Source: JBFWIL01 sp050256015
Lineage (GTDB): Bacteria; Bacteroidota; Bacteroidia; Bacteroidales; Prolixibacteraceae
DNA: 13,948 nucleotides
Direction of reading: 5' to 3'
Assembly (NCBI GenBank): GCA_050256015.1
Contig: JBFWIL010000047.1
Location: 1 to 13,948 of the forward strand
Positions 13,272 through 13,948 of this stretch are shown one piece after another (the stretch's first letter is position 1; the number at the start of each line of letters is the position of its first letter). The position numbers were made by a program, and so were the translations under genes. The notes beneath the pieces are model-generated. The model worked only from the letters and a program-made list of their open reading frames with translations. It was not told the origin of the DNA and did no database searches.

Positions 13272-13724
13272 ATGAAAATAATACTGTTCCTGAGCATACT
13301 GCTTGCCGGCCTGACGGCCTGTATGCATTCCAAAGATAAAAAGGATGCTGATCCCCGGCGAAATTCCGAGACAGCGCAGCTTGTCATTCGGGAAGAATTC
13401 CATAATTTTGGAGAATTGCAGGCAGGGGAAATCGTATCTTGCAGTTTTCTGTTAAAAAATGCAGGCAGTACACCGCTAAGCATCCTGGAAGCAGAATCGG
13501 ACTGTGGCTGCATCACGGTAGACTTTCCTCGTCAGGATATTGCTCCCGGTGATTCAGCATGGGTGGATGTTTATTTTAACTCGTCCGGGGAAACCGGAAA
13601 AGTGCTCCGGGAAATCAGTCTGAAAACCAATGGCGGGAAAGTCCCGAAAAAGCTGATGGTGGCGGCTACAGTGAACAACGAATGGATCAATATTTACCAA
13701 GGAACAAAAAAAGATAATAATTAA
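13272..13724 (+). CDS. DUF1573-family lipoprotein
   Basis: A 150-residue exported lipoprotein. The signal peptide ends in the lipobox L-T-A-C with lipidated C17. A short polar linker with SKDKKD follows, and then one DUF1573 domain, an Ig-like beta fold (about 40-135) containing HNFGEL, the FLLKNAGSTPL strand pair, the conserved DCGC motif (77-80) and DIAPGDSAWVDVYF. The family is common in Bacteroidota, and its function is unknown; the fold resembles ASPM/SPD-2/Hydin-type domains that bind other proteins. It begins directly at the nusB stop and is followed 12 bases later by yajC, so it is probably co-transcribed with them. Residues after the lipid cysteine (M-H-S-K) give no firm cue to inner or outer membrane location. 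Confidence 0.87.
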   Translation: MKIILFLSILLAGLTACMHSKDKKDADPRRNSETAQLVIREEFHNFGELQAGEIVSCSFLLKNAGSTPLSILEAESDCGCITVDFPRQDIAPGDSAWVDVYFNSSGETGKVLREISLKTNGGKVPKKLMVAATVNNEWINIYQGTKKDNN

Positions 13725-13736
13725 ACGCTTACAACG

Positions 13737-13948
13737 ATGAATTATTTACTGATGGCTCCGCAAACAGGAGCAGAATCCAACGCATTCAGCGCTTTTTTAC
13801 CCCTGATCCTGATCATGGTGATCTTTTACTTTTTTATGATCCGGCCTCAGGTAAAGAGACAAAATGAACTGAAAAAATTTAGGGAAAGCCTGTCCAAAGG
13901 AGACAAGGTGGTAACCACGGGAGGCATTTACGGAAAAGTTGCCGTGTT
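13737..13948 (+). CDS. yajC: Preprotein translocase accessory protein YajC (3' end outside window)
   Basis: The first 70 codons of YajC are visible. After a short N-terminus with MAPQTG comes one membrane helix (about 18-36, FSAFLPLILIMVIFYFFMI), then the family signature FMIRPQVKRQNELKKF and the start of the cytoplasmic domain, LSKGDKVVTTGGIYGKV. YajC associates with SecD-SecF and the SecYEG translocon in the inner membrane. The usual length is about 90-110 residues, so 20-40 residues are missing beyond the window edge. It is the third gene of a nusB / DUF1573 lipoprotein / yajC run. Confidence 0.93.
   Translation, partial: MNYLLMAPQTGAESNAFSAFLPLILIMVIFYFFMIRPQVKRQNELKKFRESLSKGDKVVTTGGIYGKVAV

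Overview
The window reads as ordinary chromosomal DNA of a member of the Bacteroidota, most likely order Bacteroidales. The grounds are a Bat (aerotolerance) gene run, a Bacteroidota-type FabI with a C-terminal extension, an enlarged NusB, a nusB / DUF1573 lipoprotein / yajC cluster, and repeated matches to the Bacteroidota promoter pattern TTTG-N19-TAnnTTTG. Shine-Dalgarno sequences are mostly absent. No tRNA, rRNA, CRISPR array, insertion sequence or prophage was seen.

Layout. Bases 1-3079 (+) hold the end of batC, then batD and batE, closed by a strong hairpin terminator. fabI (3168-4028, +) follows alone and converges on a long leftward block. In its transcription order that block is dnaX (two overlapping frames, 11146 to 9366), a ferritin gene (9329-8814), a relA/spoT-family (p)ppGpp synthetase (8732-6543), iorA (6463-4865) and iorB (4740-4153). 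Bases 11147-11494 are non-coding and separate dnaX from a rightward block: rhomboid protease (11495-12253), nusB (12312-13271), DUF1573 lipoprotein (13272-13724) and the start of yajC (13737 to the window edge).

How the genes relate. BatC-D-E are envelope proteins of one putative complex. IorA and IorB form one 2-oxoacid:ferredoxin oxidoreductase, but each gene appears to have its own promoter, and the iorA promoter overlaps a perfect 16-bp palindrome. The ferritin gene ends in a rho-independent terminator that lies inside the longest possible reading frame of the relA-family gene, so that gene must start further in. The (p)ppGpp enzyme has a decayed hydrolase site and an intact synthetase site.

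Main points of interest. (1) dnaX is interrupted by a stop codon directly after a run of ten A residues in phase for -1 slippage. The -1 frame continues for about 226 codons with a DnaX-like tail, suggesting gamma and tau forms made by frameshifting or transcriptional slippage, unless the run is a sequencing error. (2) A short relic of a DNA photolyase N-terminus lies in the dnaX-rhomboid gap. (3) A palindromic operator candidate sits on the iorA promoter. I found no clearly novel multi-gene system; the rest looks like core genome.
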